Shown: positions 10,055 through 22,635 of the stretch, piece after piece
Layout of the letters: each line of letters begins with the position of its first letter
Position numbering within the stretch: the stretch's first letter is position 1
NCBI RefSeq assembly: GCF_004193775.1
Contig: NC_041008.1
Span: 9,254,731-9,318,730, forward strand
Source: Glycine soja
Lineage: Eukaryota > Streptophyta > Magnoliopsida > Fabales > Fabaceae
Reading direction: 5' to 3'
DNA: 64,000 nt
Made by a program: the position numbers and the translations under genes
Notes under the pieces: model-generated
Databases searched by the model: none
What the model was told of the DNA's origin: nothing
Seen by the model: only the letters and a program-made list of their open reading frames with translations

Positions 10055-10462
10055 TGGTGTCAGGTCTCCTTATATGGTGGCTCGTGGTCCACAGGTGTAC
10101 CTCTCGAATTTCCCCAATAATTGGTATCAGAGCCGATGGTTCGGAGTTGGTGATACCGCAGGTGGCCAGAATAGCTAGCAGTACAGCGTGCCCCGCTGGT
10201 GGAGCGGGGTGGCCAGAATGGCTAGCGGGCAGGGCAAGTACCGCAGGTGGCCATGGCTATACTCGTGGATCTTGAGGGGGAGATGTGTTGGGTTACAAGT
10301 GTGAAGTGAAGTCCCACATCAGGTAGAAGTGGAAAGGTTGAGCACCATATAAGTGAGGAGAAGACCCATAAACTTAAGCCTTAAGGTTTTGGGTTAGAGT
10401 GTGGTGTCAGGTCTCTTTATGTGGTGGTTCGTGATCCACAAGTGTACCCCTTTTAAATTCCA
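10055..10462 (+). mobile_element. TRIM-like miniature LTR retrotransposon with truncated 5' LTR
   Basis: The 3' LTR is 10286-10462 (177 bp), starting TGTTGGGTTACAAGTGTG and ending near AAATTCCA. The partial 5' LTR is 10055-10116, matching the last 62 bp of the 3' LTR (TGGTGTCAGGTCTC...). Next to it at 10122 is TGGTATCAGAGCC, the usual primer-binding site complementary to initiator tRNA-Met. A polypurine tract GAGGGGGAGATG (10274-10285) immediately precedes the 3' LTR. The internal region is only about 170 bp and non-coding, with a small internal repeat (taccgcaggtggcca). LTR-PBS-short spacer-PPT-LTR is the definition of a terminal-repeat retrotransposon in miniature, mobilised in trans. Confidence 0.8.
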
Positions 10463-11094
10463 TTGTTATTACTTTCTTAATGGACAGCCTTCTATTAGGA
10501 GATTCTGGACGCTTAAAGGCTAATTGGATAAATGTAATTAGGTGAAATCACTTGCAACAGTTTGGACCTATAAATAATCGTTTAGGTGAATTTCTGCTAG
10601 CAAATCCATACTATTGGACACACTACCTAGTAGAATCAGGGTGTCTTCTTGTGCTATCACTTTTTAATACCAAAATAAAAATCTAAATTAATATTTTAAG
10701 ATATTAATATATAACATATTTTAATTCACCTTATATAAATGATTTTGTTACAGATATTTTTTTCTCTGATTCATTTTATTACATCAACAATTAGTAGAAT
10801 TCTTGTAACATCTTATTTTTCATAAAATAAATTATAAAAAATTATTTATAAATAAATAGAGTTTTAGAAAAATAATGAGAATTTTGTAATTAAATAAATA
10901 AGGAGAAATATTTTTATTAATTAAAATAATAGTTTTAAGATAAATAAAATAAATGTATGTTCTTAGAAAATAAAAAGGATGTTTTATTTATTCATTTGAT
11001 ATGGAGTAAAATAGAGCTTTGTTTTATAAAATAAAAAAATAAAAAATAGAGTAAATAATAGATTGAAAGTGCCTTAGCTATAAATAGAGATATA
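10463..11094. other. AT-rich spacer
   Basis: No gene recognised. The stretch 10680-11050 is almost pure A+T with short A/T homopolymers. Confidence 0.6.
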
Positions 11095-13255
11095 TTAGGT
11101 CATTTTCGATAGGTTTCTACTCTCTCCTCCTTTCAAATTCGTTTTCTATTTCCCTCTCCCAATACCCTCTCTTTTTTCGCATACATTCAAATATGTCTTA
11201 GTAAACATATGATCCCAGAGTTGTTATCTGTTATATTGTTGTGAAATTTAAAAACCTGGTTCAGAACTTAATTTCGCACATTCTCACAGTTGGGATTTAC
11301 GAAATAATATCTGTGGTGAGACAAATGTCTCTCGCATGTAGCTTTTTTTTTTTTTCTCACATATACCAAAACTTGTCCCAGTAAAACTACAATCCTGAAC
11401 TTGTTAACCGTTGGATCATCGTGAAATTTAAACACCAACTTCATAATTTACTTTCACACATTCTCACCATTTGGAGTTGCAAAATAATGTCTATCGTGAT
11501 AGAAACGTCCCTTGTATGGAGACAGTGAAATGAAGATTCTAATCCCTTCTCCTTCTCTCTAACACTTGGAAATCCTAGTAGAGTAACTAAAGAAAAAGTT
11601 TGAATAATCTTAGAAAACTATTAGAGATGCCGCTACCACTATTAGACTACACACATGAGCCTGCTTAGAAGTAATAGATGAGCTTATCGTAATTGGGATT
11701 AAAATGACCGTGTGTAGGGATCTTTAGAGGATCAAATTGAGATTTATTTTGGGATGTTTACTGTATTGTGATTCTTTCTTTATGATTATAATTATGAGAT
11801 TGTTTTGTTTGATGGATCAATTGACGCCCTGATGAAAATTGGTTGATAAAATTATGTGCTCTTAGTGTTTTTATGTTTTTGACCTATGATTTGATTCCTT
11901 TTGATATGATTATGTGAAATTGTTTGAGGGGTTTAATCATATGAACATAACATATTAATATTATTATTGTGTGACATGTATATAATGCATGAAACGCAAT
12001 AACGTGTTGTCTTGGGATTATAGAAGTGTGATGAACTATGTGAGTGACAAGTTGAGTATATGTTAAATTGTGAGATCACACATGTGTATTGAGATGTTGT
12101 GTGCATTGAGTTGTGAACTATGAATTGTACAATCACACGACTATAAGACCTTTTAGGGCAACGAGTTAATTCATGACGATATTGTGATGAGATCTATTGT
12201 GGGAACCTAATGAGTTTAATCACTTTGAGGCATGACAAGTAAAAATTATTTTGAGAATAATTGAGGAGTCGTGTGTTTTGTACCGTTCATAAATAGAGTC
12301 TGCGTGTTAAAATATTTTCTGGGTTGGACCTGAATTAGGAGGGAGAAGTCATGGCGGACTCTTCGGAGTGTAAGCCTTAAGGGTAAATACATTCAGTTTG
12401 AATGTTCCTTGAAGCCTATGCTAATCCCATATGGTTGGAGCATTCTCACAAAACAAAGTGACCTTGACTAGTCTCCCTATGATTTTACCTAGTGAGAGTA
12501 ACCTGACTTACCAGTGTATGGTTTGTCTTGTCATGTACTCCTAGGCATCTAATGAGGTTTTTCACTGACATAGTACCACATTACATATAGGATTGAGTCT
12601 TAGTATATTTGTTGCATAACGCTTCTGTATTGATCGATATTAATTGATTGAGTGATATTGTGTTTTGATCCTTGAGTATGAGAATGATGTGAAAATGTGT
12701 GAGGCATGTAGTGTTCAGATGTGATGTCACACGATAAGTGGTGGAATGACATGAACTGTGTTTAAGTAAGTTGTATTTCATTTATATGATATGTATATCT
12801 ATGTTGTTTTGTTTCTCTCTATTAGTTAGGAATATGATCACTCACTCCCTGTATATTATTTGTGTTTGAATCCTATGATGTTCTCGAATCTTGTATTCGT
12901 GGGAGCAGATGATTAGGTGGATGACTATGAAAAACCTTATGCCAGAGGACACTAAAACACGATGCTCTGATATGATGTGACATTGAGACATGGATTTCGG
13001 TATTATTTGCATAATGGTCTGTGAACATGTTATTTTATGTTATTTCACTGCTTAACTTGTTTCTTTTGTAAAAAAATTGGATGACTTTATTTTGGACCAA
13101 ATATGTTTTCATACCCTTATTTGACAAGTTTTTAATTTGGTGATTAATGGAAATGTGAACATTTTACTTACTTGAGCTCTTTTATGTTTATTGAATAAAA
13201 TTATTTTGATTAATTATGCATTTTTATATATGATATTATATAAATATGTATGTCG
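11095..13255 (+). mobile_element. Non-coding LTR-like sequence with internal tandem duplication
   Basis: A CT-rich segment (11120-11180) leads into two degenerate tandem units, about 11160-11345 and 11350-11525. Each contains a block of the type GTTAACCGTTGGATCATCG, then GTGAAATTTAAA, then CACACATTCTCACC, and ends in GTCTC/GTCCC..TGTATGGA. Such blocks occur in long LTRs of legume Ty3/gypsy elements as I recall them. The rest to about 13255 is non-coding, with no long open frame, primer-binding site or polypurine tract found. Boundaries and classification are uncertain; it could be a solo LTR or a relic. Confidence 0.35.
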
Positions 13256-14620
13256 AGGTAGAAGGTGTCATAATTCCTATTATCATCTTTAAAATTTTAA
13301 AAGATGTAATAAATTAAAATTCTAAGGTCAACAAAAGAGGTTTTTATTTTTTTTTATAACACCTATAATAAAGTATTCAAAATCAAATGTTAATGAAATT
13401 TTAAAAAATGGGGAAATTTTTTAAAAAACCCATAATTTCTTTCAAGGGTTAAATATATTTATAGTCAAATAATTTTTTGTTATAAATTACTTTTTTTATT
13501 TTTGTAATTTGAAAAATGTTTGTTTTAGTTCTTTCATGTGTTAGAATGAATACTTTGAAATGAAAGCACGCATGTAATGGGATATTTATTGAATAAATGC
13601 AAAATCAAATTATTTTCATTTAAGTAACTTGTAATTCATCCGTGAGGTAGACTGACTAAAATACATTTTTCAATTAAAAATAAAGCGTAATTTAATCATT
13701 TGTTGCCAAAAGCAATGTATTTGTCCAGGACCTGAGATCACATATAGTAAAAAGAGTTCAGAATCTTTTTATACGTAAATTCCACATATTGTTCAATGTC
13801 TTTAATTACTCTTTTTTTTTTCTTTTCTATTTTTCTTTGTTGCCCCTTTTCTCGCACCATCCACAAATGAGTTTTTAGTGGAATAAAAGTAGGTAGCTAG
13901 CATAAATAATTTCCCAAGTGAAAAACACAATGAATCGCATGGAACTTACAGCAAAGTTGCTTTACATGGACGACATTAACTTTTTTTCTTGGGTCAAAAT
14001 TTAAGGCACCCAACCCCACATAACACACCATTTTCTGAATTTCTGTAATTAAATGATGGGTGTGACCCACTACATCCCAAAAACCATTGATGTTTTTGAC
14101 CTGGTGATTTCAGTGTGGGACCCTTTCCAATGCGGTCCATTCTAACCTCTGAAATCTAACTTTCTGTAGTGTTTTGATTATTATTATTATTTTTATCGTA
14201 TATGATATGATCCCTGCCCCTTGGTAGTACCTTATTTTTTTTGCATTCTAATTCAAGCCTCAAGCCAAACCACCACACTCCAAGAACAATCAGAGAGGAA
14301 GGGATTTTCAACTTTTCCTCAGAAGTGTAGCATCAGTTTAGCTTAAAATGCACAAAAAGAAGCAAAAGTAGTCACAGATTCCAGGGGCCTCAGACACCGA
14401 TTGAATAATAGCATATGCCCACAATTCCAACAACAAGACAAACCAAACCCCACTTATCAAACAACCACGTAAGGAAAGTAACCCCACAATTAAATACATA
14501 TATTATAAATAACATTATTTCATAACTAATCAATCCACATCCCCTCCACTAGTCTCCCCCACCGAATGCATGAGTTAATTTAGAACATAGCAAGAAGAAT
14601 TTCCTTGAATCTTAAGATAA
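13256..14620. other. Spacer and distal upstream region of the RING-H2 gene
   Basis: AT-rich with no recognisable coding content. From about 14260 the sequence becomes less AT-biased, which may mark upstream regulatory DNA of the gene starting at 15094. Confidence 0.4.
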
Positions 14621-14882
14621 TAAAATTGCATTAGCTTTTAAATATTAATATTCATCAATTTAGTCTCTAATGTGATAAATTTTATTAATATTTAACAATC
14701 AATTTGAAGATTTTTTCAATAGTCGAGGAACTACATACAATTTCTTTTATAATTTATTTATTTATTTTAAGAATAAGAGGGGGTAATACTTTATATATGA
14801 AACTGAAAATTTATTCACTATTTATTATAAAATTGCATTAGCTTTTAAATATTAAATATTCATCAATTTAGTCTCTAATGTG
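14621..14882. repeat. Direct repeat pair upstream of the RING-H2 gene
   Basis: 14621-14674 and 14827-14882 share TAAAATTGCATTAGCTTTTA and ATTCATCAATTTAGTCTCTAA almost exactly, about 205 bp apart. The second copy ends about 210 bp before the start codon of the RING-H2 gene. Confidence 0.85.
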
Positions 14883-15093
14883 TTAAGTAGTTGAAAAAAA
14901 AAATTAATAATCCTACTGTTATTAGTTATTACCCTATCAGATAACTGTCTTCTCAAAAGAAAAATCCACATTGTCTGCATTCCACATAACTAGTTAGTTC
15001 CTTTGCTTCTAAGACCAGTTTCAGACTATTGTTCACTCATCTCCATTCTCTTCTTAAATTCTCAACACATCTTCTCTCTCTAAAGTCTAAACC

Positions 15094-18000
15094 ATGCCTG
15101 TAGTGACAGAACACATGAAATGGAGAAGACCAAGAAACCAATTCAGGCACCCCATTTCAGAAACTGATGATCCAAACCCTCAAATCCCTTCCATAATCCA
15201 ATCCTCTCACAGCAAATCCACCTTCTCCTCTCTCTTTTCTTCTTTCTCCACCTCCAATGAAACCAGAGACCAAAATAGAAACAACAACAACAAAAGCAAC
15301 AGAAAATTCTCTGCAGCAACCTTCAGAGGCTTCGGCTGCACTGCCGGTGCATCGCAGAAGGTGTCGGTGCCGGTGCCTGCGGTGATTCGCTCCTCGGCGG
15401 ATAGGGAAGGGAAGAGTAGCAGAAAAAAGAAGCACAGAAGGAACAGTAACAGTGGCAACAGCACAAGTGATGATGATGATGATGATGTTTGGTGTGGCCC
15501 TGGAATTGGGTTCTCAACTGATGCTGCTGCTGCATCTGTGGAATGTGTTGTGGCTAGGAAGAATGTGTCTGCAAGAGGAAAACTTGATGTGGTGGAGGAC
15601 AGGGTAACACACAGGGAGGTACTATACTTTTCTGGTTTTTTCACAATTCAATGACTTGGTGGTTGAATCTGTTATGAATTGTTTTATTTTTTTTACTTGT
15701 AAATGTTCTTCTGAGTCTAATTTGTAGAGCCAGAAAATTTTATTCCGTGTGGGTGATATATGTATGGTGTGCTTGCTGCACTAGTATTATGTTCACATTT
15801 TTTTTGTGTGGTTGGATGTGTTTGTCATGTTCATAACTTGGGGAAAATTGATCTTTCGTGCGAGTTAAGACCACCAATCTTTTTGGTTTAAATTGATTGA
15901 TTGATTTATGTGTCTCGTTCACGGTTTTTCTTTTCTAATTAAAAAACGGGTAATTTTTCGATTTTGGGGTACTTTTAACACATGTACATAAAAGAAATAA
16001 AAGTTAAGTGAAAAATAAAGATACTTAAGTAATGAATTAATATTTTCACTCCTATGCTGTTTATTTTTTCTTCAAAAGAGGTAGTACTGCTTCAAGAGTT
16101 TAATAAATATGCATTAACATAGGTATATATGTATAGTATGTTAGTATAATTTATGCAGTCAATGAATCAAAAATTAATTTTTTTTTATTAATTTTAAAAT
16201 TATTATTATTATAAAAATTAAGAAACTTATCTTACCACAATTTATAGTTAAAAGATAGTACTAGTAGTATATAAAGTTTGCTCTTTTGGTAAATACATTT
16301 GTGTGTGTGAGAGAAGTTCGACTTCAAAGAAGTTTTCTGTCAATGCTGCAAATAGCGGACTCTTAACAAGATCCGCACACAAATTCTTGCAATGACATGA
16401 CATTTTTCTATAATATTGATCTCGATAATCCAAAAAGCATAAAAGGAAAAGAAAACACATTTCAATACTTTCTAGTTTCTAGCTTAGTAATTAAGACAAT
16501 TATTAAAAGATGGTCTATAAGATTCAGAATTATGTATAAAATAGCTGCCACCTTCTCCAATGCGTGCACGTATTCCATTTCCTAGTCACAGACGCATGGG
16601 AGAGTTCTTGATTGGTGTATTGTGGACCCCTCGAGTAAGAGGAGTCCAGTGATTGAAGACAATGAAGGAGGACACTGATTACTATCACAAACATTCTAGA
16701 GTTGTTTGTTTCATTGTACTGTACAAAACACTTACATGTGAATCATTAGTTGGGGTTTTCGTTCCATTTGTGTTAGTTAAGTTTCGTCATTGTTTTGGTC
16801 TCTACTTGCTTTGACATTATCTGACTCTGCTTCATAAATATCATGGCAGCGTTCATCTTATTTTGGAAGGCGCACTGTAAAGCCAGAAAGCTTCTCCTTT
16901 CTGGAAGATGAACCTGACATTTTTGCAGCACGCCCTGGATTAGAGCCTTTTGGAACTGCTAGATTCTATCGCCATGTTCCACATCCTTCCCCTGATGGTC
17001 TTGCTGAGGTTGGTTCTTTATTTGATACCCTTTTATGTATGAGTTTAGTTTCCATGCACTAATAATATAAAGGTTTTTACTCAATCTATAAGAGACCATC
17101 GTAAGTATGAACTTTAAGTAGTTTTTGTAAAAGTCACTAAATTATTGTGATTTCTGATGAGATACCAGTGAAAAAATTCTTTACACTATCAGTATATTGA
17201 TTATTTTCTCTTCTTGTATTCTTGTTGTGGACATTGATTAGAGTGGATGTTTAATATATAAACACTTGGAACAAAATTTGGGTTTTCATTATAAAGAGCT
17301 TTTGGTCTGTCATTGAATTTGATTTGACTGAAGATGATTGTTTACTCTTGAATTTGATGATCATAACTTTTATTGTAAGCTAACTTACCCTTTTTATCAA
17401 GTATGAATAAGGGAATTTTTTGTGTGTGTGCTTTCTTTTTAGTTGCTAAAACAGAATTAAGTGTATGATATATGAAAATAAGCAATTTGGCTCGTTAGAT
17501 AGGATCATGTACTGCTGTATTGCAAAATTCTTGTTTCAAATGTTGGGTTACGCCATATAGGTAAGCTCCATGTTCTTGCAGTAAATGGTACCAAACACTG
17601 ATTTGAGTTTGCTGTTATTTTCTGACTAAAGTAGAACTGTTTATGTGACTGTCACTTACTGAACATGTTAAGCCAACAGTAGAACTTGAGTTTCTAATGG
17701 TCTGTTTGAGAGGAAAGAAAATGCAGTGTCACTAAAACTGTTTTACCTCTGTAGTAGAACAAAAATATCAATTTGTGCAGGCCGCGGATTGGCCTTTAAA
17801 AAAAAAAAATTTGCTAAATCTTCCTTCATGCTATGGTTCTTGCATGAATCCTTTACAACAGAGTAATATTATGATGCTAAAATAGAAGAATAAAGGGTCT
17901 TTCACACTCCTTTTTACATTAAACAACCCTATCTACACTTGCATTGGAGACTTGATTGGAAACATCATGATGTCAAATATAATTGAAATAGAAGAGAAAG

Positions 18001-20273
18001 AGAGAAGTGTGAAGGTAATATTTTTTTTGGTATAGAAACGTGTTATACTTACACTAAAGAGGCTCTTCGTTGAGGAGGCCTCATACTAAGTGTTAGTTTG
18101 GATATCCGTCCATTGAACTCATTGGCCATCTTATATTTGCGTTGGTTCGTCGGTCTAGAAATGTGTGTCACCGCATGATGAATAGGAACTCAAACATGTC
18201 CAAAGATGTTTTCATTTTGGGTTACTCAAATCTGTTAGGTGGGTCCCTCCTTAAGTGGGCCCACACTAACCTTTTAATAAAAGGAAAAAAAATAATGAAA
18301 AGGGCCGAAGCCCTTATATGTTTTAAGGGCTTTTTAATCCCTAATTAATTGGAAAAGAAATAGGAAGCAGGAAAGACATTATAATTGGAAATGAAAAACG
18401 ACGGTGCTGTGAAAAGGCACTAAATAGAAAAAGGGTTCGATGCGGCAATTTAGAAAAAAGGGGTTCTTAACTTAACTGATGAGTTAGAAGCAGATGAGTT
18501 GGAAGAGTAAATGTATTTCCTTTTGTGTAAAATTTTAGTATTTTGATCTATTTTATTCGCGGTTTTACCTTTTCTTACTGTATATGTTTAGGTACCTATT
18601 ATTAGGTTTTATCATATTGGTTTCCACCGTTGTGGTGATATTTTTTATAATCTGTTGATTTCTATTGGTGGTGTTAATTAGGATCTCAAAAACAATGTTA
18701 AGTGTGGTGATACTTTTTATAATTTGTTGATTTCTATGGGTGGTGTTATGAACTCAAGGACAATGTTAAGTAAGATTTATTACCCTACGTATAAATATGT
18801 CAAATATAAAAGGAAGGATTTAAAAATTTGGTATGGCCCCCTTTAGCATCAAGGTAGCTTCGCCTCTGCATATTTGGATCTTAGAAATTGGAACGAAATT
18901 GTAAACAACAACAACACTTGTTTCATGTTTTAATTTGTCCTTTATGTACTATATACTAAAATTTGAGCCATCAAATTTTTCGATGATGTCATTTTAATTT
19001 GAGTGCTATGTACTTTCTCACAATTTTGGCTTTGCCGTTTTTGGAAATTGTTTGATGGTAATGTTTACCCAAAAATAGAATATTTATAGTTAGATTTGTA
19101 TGCTTCTTTGTTTTATCGTTTTAAACTTCTACATTTTATCATGGTTTTTCCTTCTATGTTTGGGTTACATAGGTAACTGAATAACTAGGGCTTCTTAACA
19201 AAAACAAACTTGTGTTTAAAAGCATCAGTGTTACAAATATAACACTTAACACATCAAGCCTTTGCTCAACTATTATTGCATTCAAGAGGTAATATTGAAT
19301 ATCTTGATTGTTGCTTGCACATTGAAGATAATGATACTTCAAGGAAGAATAATGATGGGGGGACGATTTGATTCACACGACCAATTTAGAGACTGGAGAC
19401 TTGATGTTGATAACATGTCATACGAGGTGAGAGATCTTTCTCCCGTTAAATGTTCCATTGTTTTTATTTTGTAATGGATTTTGTGTCTGCACATGCTTCT
19501 GCATTGTTCATCAAAATTTCTGGTTTCTGTAACAGCAATTGCTTGAACTGGGTGAGAGAATCGGTTATGTCAACACTGGGCTCAAAGAAGATGAGATGGG
19601 ACTCAACATAAGGAAAGTTAAGCCTTCAAGTTCAAATGATGCATCAAAGCATCAACTAGACAAAAAGTGCAGTGTTTGTCAGGTGAGTTTGTAAAATTAC
19701 TCTTTACCTTCACTAGCTTTACATGCAATGCAGGAAGTTTTGAGTTAAATATATATGTTTTTATTTCTTAAAAATATTCCGAGTTTTGGTTTTAGTTAGT
19801 AAATTCGATTTATTTTTAGTTTCTATATATGACAAAATGATGTAGGTTTAGTCTTTATTACATGTATTTAGTTCCTTATAAGAGACTAAAACCATGTCAT
19901 TTCCTTAAATGTAAGGATTAAGTATGAATAAAATTTGCATATAGCCTAATATATAAAAGGACAAAACTTAGATGCAGGTTGGAGAATAATACCAAAAGCA
20001 TCTATAGAACTACATTTAAGTTTTGTCCAATAAAAAGTTGTGATATTTCAAGGACAAAAAAATTTATAAACTTAAGTTTTTAAAAAATGTGTTTAAATAA
20101 TTGCATATCATGTTAATTTGTTTTGCTTGTGTGCTCAGGAGGAGTATGAATCAGATGATGAGCTGGGGAGATTGAAGTGTGACCACAGCTATCATTTTCA
20201 GTGTATAAAACAATGGCTTGTGCATAAAAATTTCTGCCCAGTTTGTAAGCAAGAAGTTGTGGTTCGACACTAA
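15094..20273 (+). CDS. RING-H2 E3 ubiquitin-protein ligase, five exons, 354 aa
   Basis: Exons: 15094-15618, 16850-17008, 19328-19426, 19536-19682, 20139-20273; all four introns are GT-AG and all junctions are phase 0. Residues 1-228 are low-complexity, Ser/Asn/Arg-rich, with a KKKHRR basic patch and an Asp run. Exon 3 encodes FDSHDQFRDWRLDVDNMSYE and exon 4 LLELGERIGYVNTGL, the segment that precedes the RING in BIG BROTHER/MBR-type ligases. The C-terminal RING-H2 has C306, C309, C324, H326, H329, C332, C343 and C346 (CSVC ... CDHSYHFQC ... CPVC) with the E2-contacting W336 and Pro344 present. The predicted role is transfer of ubiquitin from an E2 to a substrate; the substrate is unknown. Exon 3 start is the least certain, since an AG further upstream also keeps the frame open. 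The leader before the ATG is CT-rich, and no clear TATA was seen. Confidence 0.9.
18632..18771 (+). repeat. Two-unit tandem repeat in intron 2
   Basis: 18632-18702 and 18703-18771 are head-to-tail copies starting GTGGTGATA and ending near ACAATGTTAAGT, with scattered differences. They lie within the 2.3-kb second intron of the RING-H2 gene. Confidence 0.85.
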
Positions 20274-20289
20274 GTGGCACTATCCTCAA

Positions 20290-20683
20290 CGTTTTTTACC
20301 CTTAAATTGGTGTATAGTTTTTCATATGCAATATAAGCAATCTTCATTACATATTTTAAAACTTTTGGCTTCCTTAGCGAGGAGTCGGCAATATTATACT
20401 TGTAAGTTTTATATTATGATCTCGTAATTGGACAGTGATTTTGCATATTATACGCAAGGTTTTGAAATTTGAATGTTGTCACTCAGGTAAACAACGATTT
20501 GATAAGGGAGAACTCACTTTCTATTCCTTTTTGCCCCGTGCAATTCTAAGTTTTCTAGTTATTAAAACATTGGTATTTTTTTAAAGCAGTGTACTTACAT
20601 TTGATAAAGTACAAAAGCATTCCGTATGTTAAGAAATTGATTGAAAAGAAGTATATACTTAAACTGGCGCTTCCAAAACTTGG

Positions 20684-20725
<42 letters not shown>

Positions 20726-22620
20726 TAGATATTTTGAAATGTTTATATTAATAATTATTAATAGTGAAAGAAACTTTATATATATGATGTATATGAAAGA
20801 AACTTTCAATTTAATAATAAGTTTTAATTTAATAATAAGTTTTAAGAAAATATTAATCGGTTGAAAATTATAAAATAATATAATAATTATCATAGTTACA
20901 ACTTATAATTTGATCCCTGTATATAATTTCTTGGCAATTTCACTTCTCTTTGTTTGCAAAGTCTTAGAATTTAGTTACAACTCTTCAATTTAATTTCAGT
21001 TAGCTGACAGCAGTTAAGTGATTGCTAATTTTTGGTTCGTTCTCTGTTTTGTTAGTTATCTATTAATGACTCTTTTGCCAGTTGCTCTGTTAGAGGCTTA
21101 GTTATTCTTACCATTCATATTATCAACCATTATACTATTGAATTTAATAATGAATACAGAATTCACCCATGTTCATCAAATTCAATTTTTCTGTATTAAA
21201 ATAAATAAAAGTACTATCTTTTTTTTTAAAAAAAATAAACTGTTTTATTTCTTAACTATGAGTAAAATTATAAATAATGTCAATAATTTTAAGGTTTTCT
21301 TGATAAAATAAAACTCATAAGGAGGTTTTTGCCCAAAATAACAAAAGGATCTTTTTTGCTTAATGATCAAATTTTTTACTGAACAGTGAACACGAAAAAG
21401 GATCATTAAGTCTATGATATATTTATGCCCAAAAGGTTGCAAGCGAAACAACACAAAATGCAAATATAAGTAGGTAGCATTAAATTGTTGTCAATTATTC
21501 AAAACCCTTGTATCAGTCCGGCTGTCTTATTAAATTCCAAATAGCTTTTAGCACAAATGGTTTTACGTGTTTGTTTGGTTTGGTAATCTATTTTGAGTTT
21601 TATAAGCCTTTTTAGAAAATTTTAGAAAAACAAATATTTCTTAAAAAAGAAAAATCTATTATTAAATAGATATGTATGACTAAGATGTATAGTTAGAAAC
21701 AATTTTAGGTCACCTCATTTTCTTTGGTTTTTTTTTATATTTTTTTAAAATTATTACTCAGATCGGCAAAATCTTGAGTTTGTTCTTTTAGATATGGTTC
21801 TCAGTGGCATATCTTTTGTCTTGGTTATTCTTCTTTAGTGGGTTTTGGTTTTTCTTTTAGAGTGTCTTTTATTAGTCACCTTATGATTGATTTTCTTTTG
21901 TTTGTAGGGTAGAGTTTCACACGTACTTTAGCAGGAAGTGTAATACACTCTTCAAGCTGCCATACTTTTTGTGTTGCTCTCCACTATGAAAGATGTTATG
22001 CCATCGATATTCTTCTGGCTAAAAGATAGAATTACAAATGATTAGTCACTTCCTGTAAAAACTATTTTTTGTTCTTTCTCTATTTAAATATGATGAATCT
22101 TATCCAATTTGTAAAATACCCCTGCTTATATGAAGTTGTGCTGTGACATTAATAAAACTTACTTTTAAGATTAAGAAAAATAACTCGTAACTGTTTGAGT
22201 TTTTAGACCAAAGCATTTTAATATGTTAAAAACTTCAAGGGAAGTGACAAAGTGGTACTTCTATAACATTGTCAAAAGAAAAATAATTGTTAAAATAACA
22301 AAGTTCACAGCAACTTCAGTTCCACTATTTAAATTCTTGTTAATTTGATTGAAAATACCATCTAATTCCTATTACCTGCTTTCTTGGAACTTGGTAAAAT
22401 CAGAAATCAGAATGATATATACAGAATTTGTACTGTCACCTTGTTTACTCTATTTAAAACTACACGTATACATACTGTCTTTGACTATACACAGGAATTT
22501 AAGTATTACTGCAGATCATGCATATATTATATAGTAGCAGGATCTTGTATGGTATAGGGGGTGTCCTCTCTGTGAGGATTTTGATCTAGTGTCCTATAAG
22601 TACAAAAGAATGAGGCATTG
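20290..22620. other. Intergenic region between convergent genes
   Basis: This follows the RING-H2 stop codon and precedes the convergent hydrolase 3' end, so the flanks should hold both 3' UTRs. A (TA)n run sits at 20685-20721. Nothing else is recognisable; short frames across the TA run are artefacts of the repeat. Confidence 0.6.
20685..20721. repeat. (TA)n microsatellite
   Basis: Alternating TA run of about 37 bp. Confidence 0.95.
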
Positions 22621-22635
22621 GAAAATAGCAATGGA

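Noticed and set aside
15157..15644. Antisense open frames opposite RING-H2 exon 1
   Set aside because: They mirror the low-complexity Ser/Asn/His composition of the real exon and have no independent support.
20685..20893. Open frames encoding Tyr-Ile repeats
   Set aside because: They are translations of a TA microsatellite.
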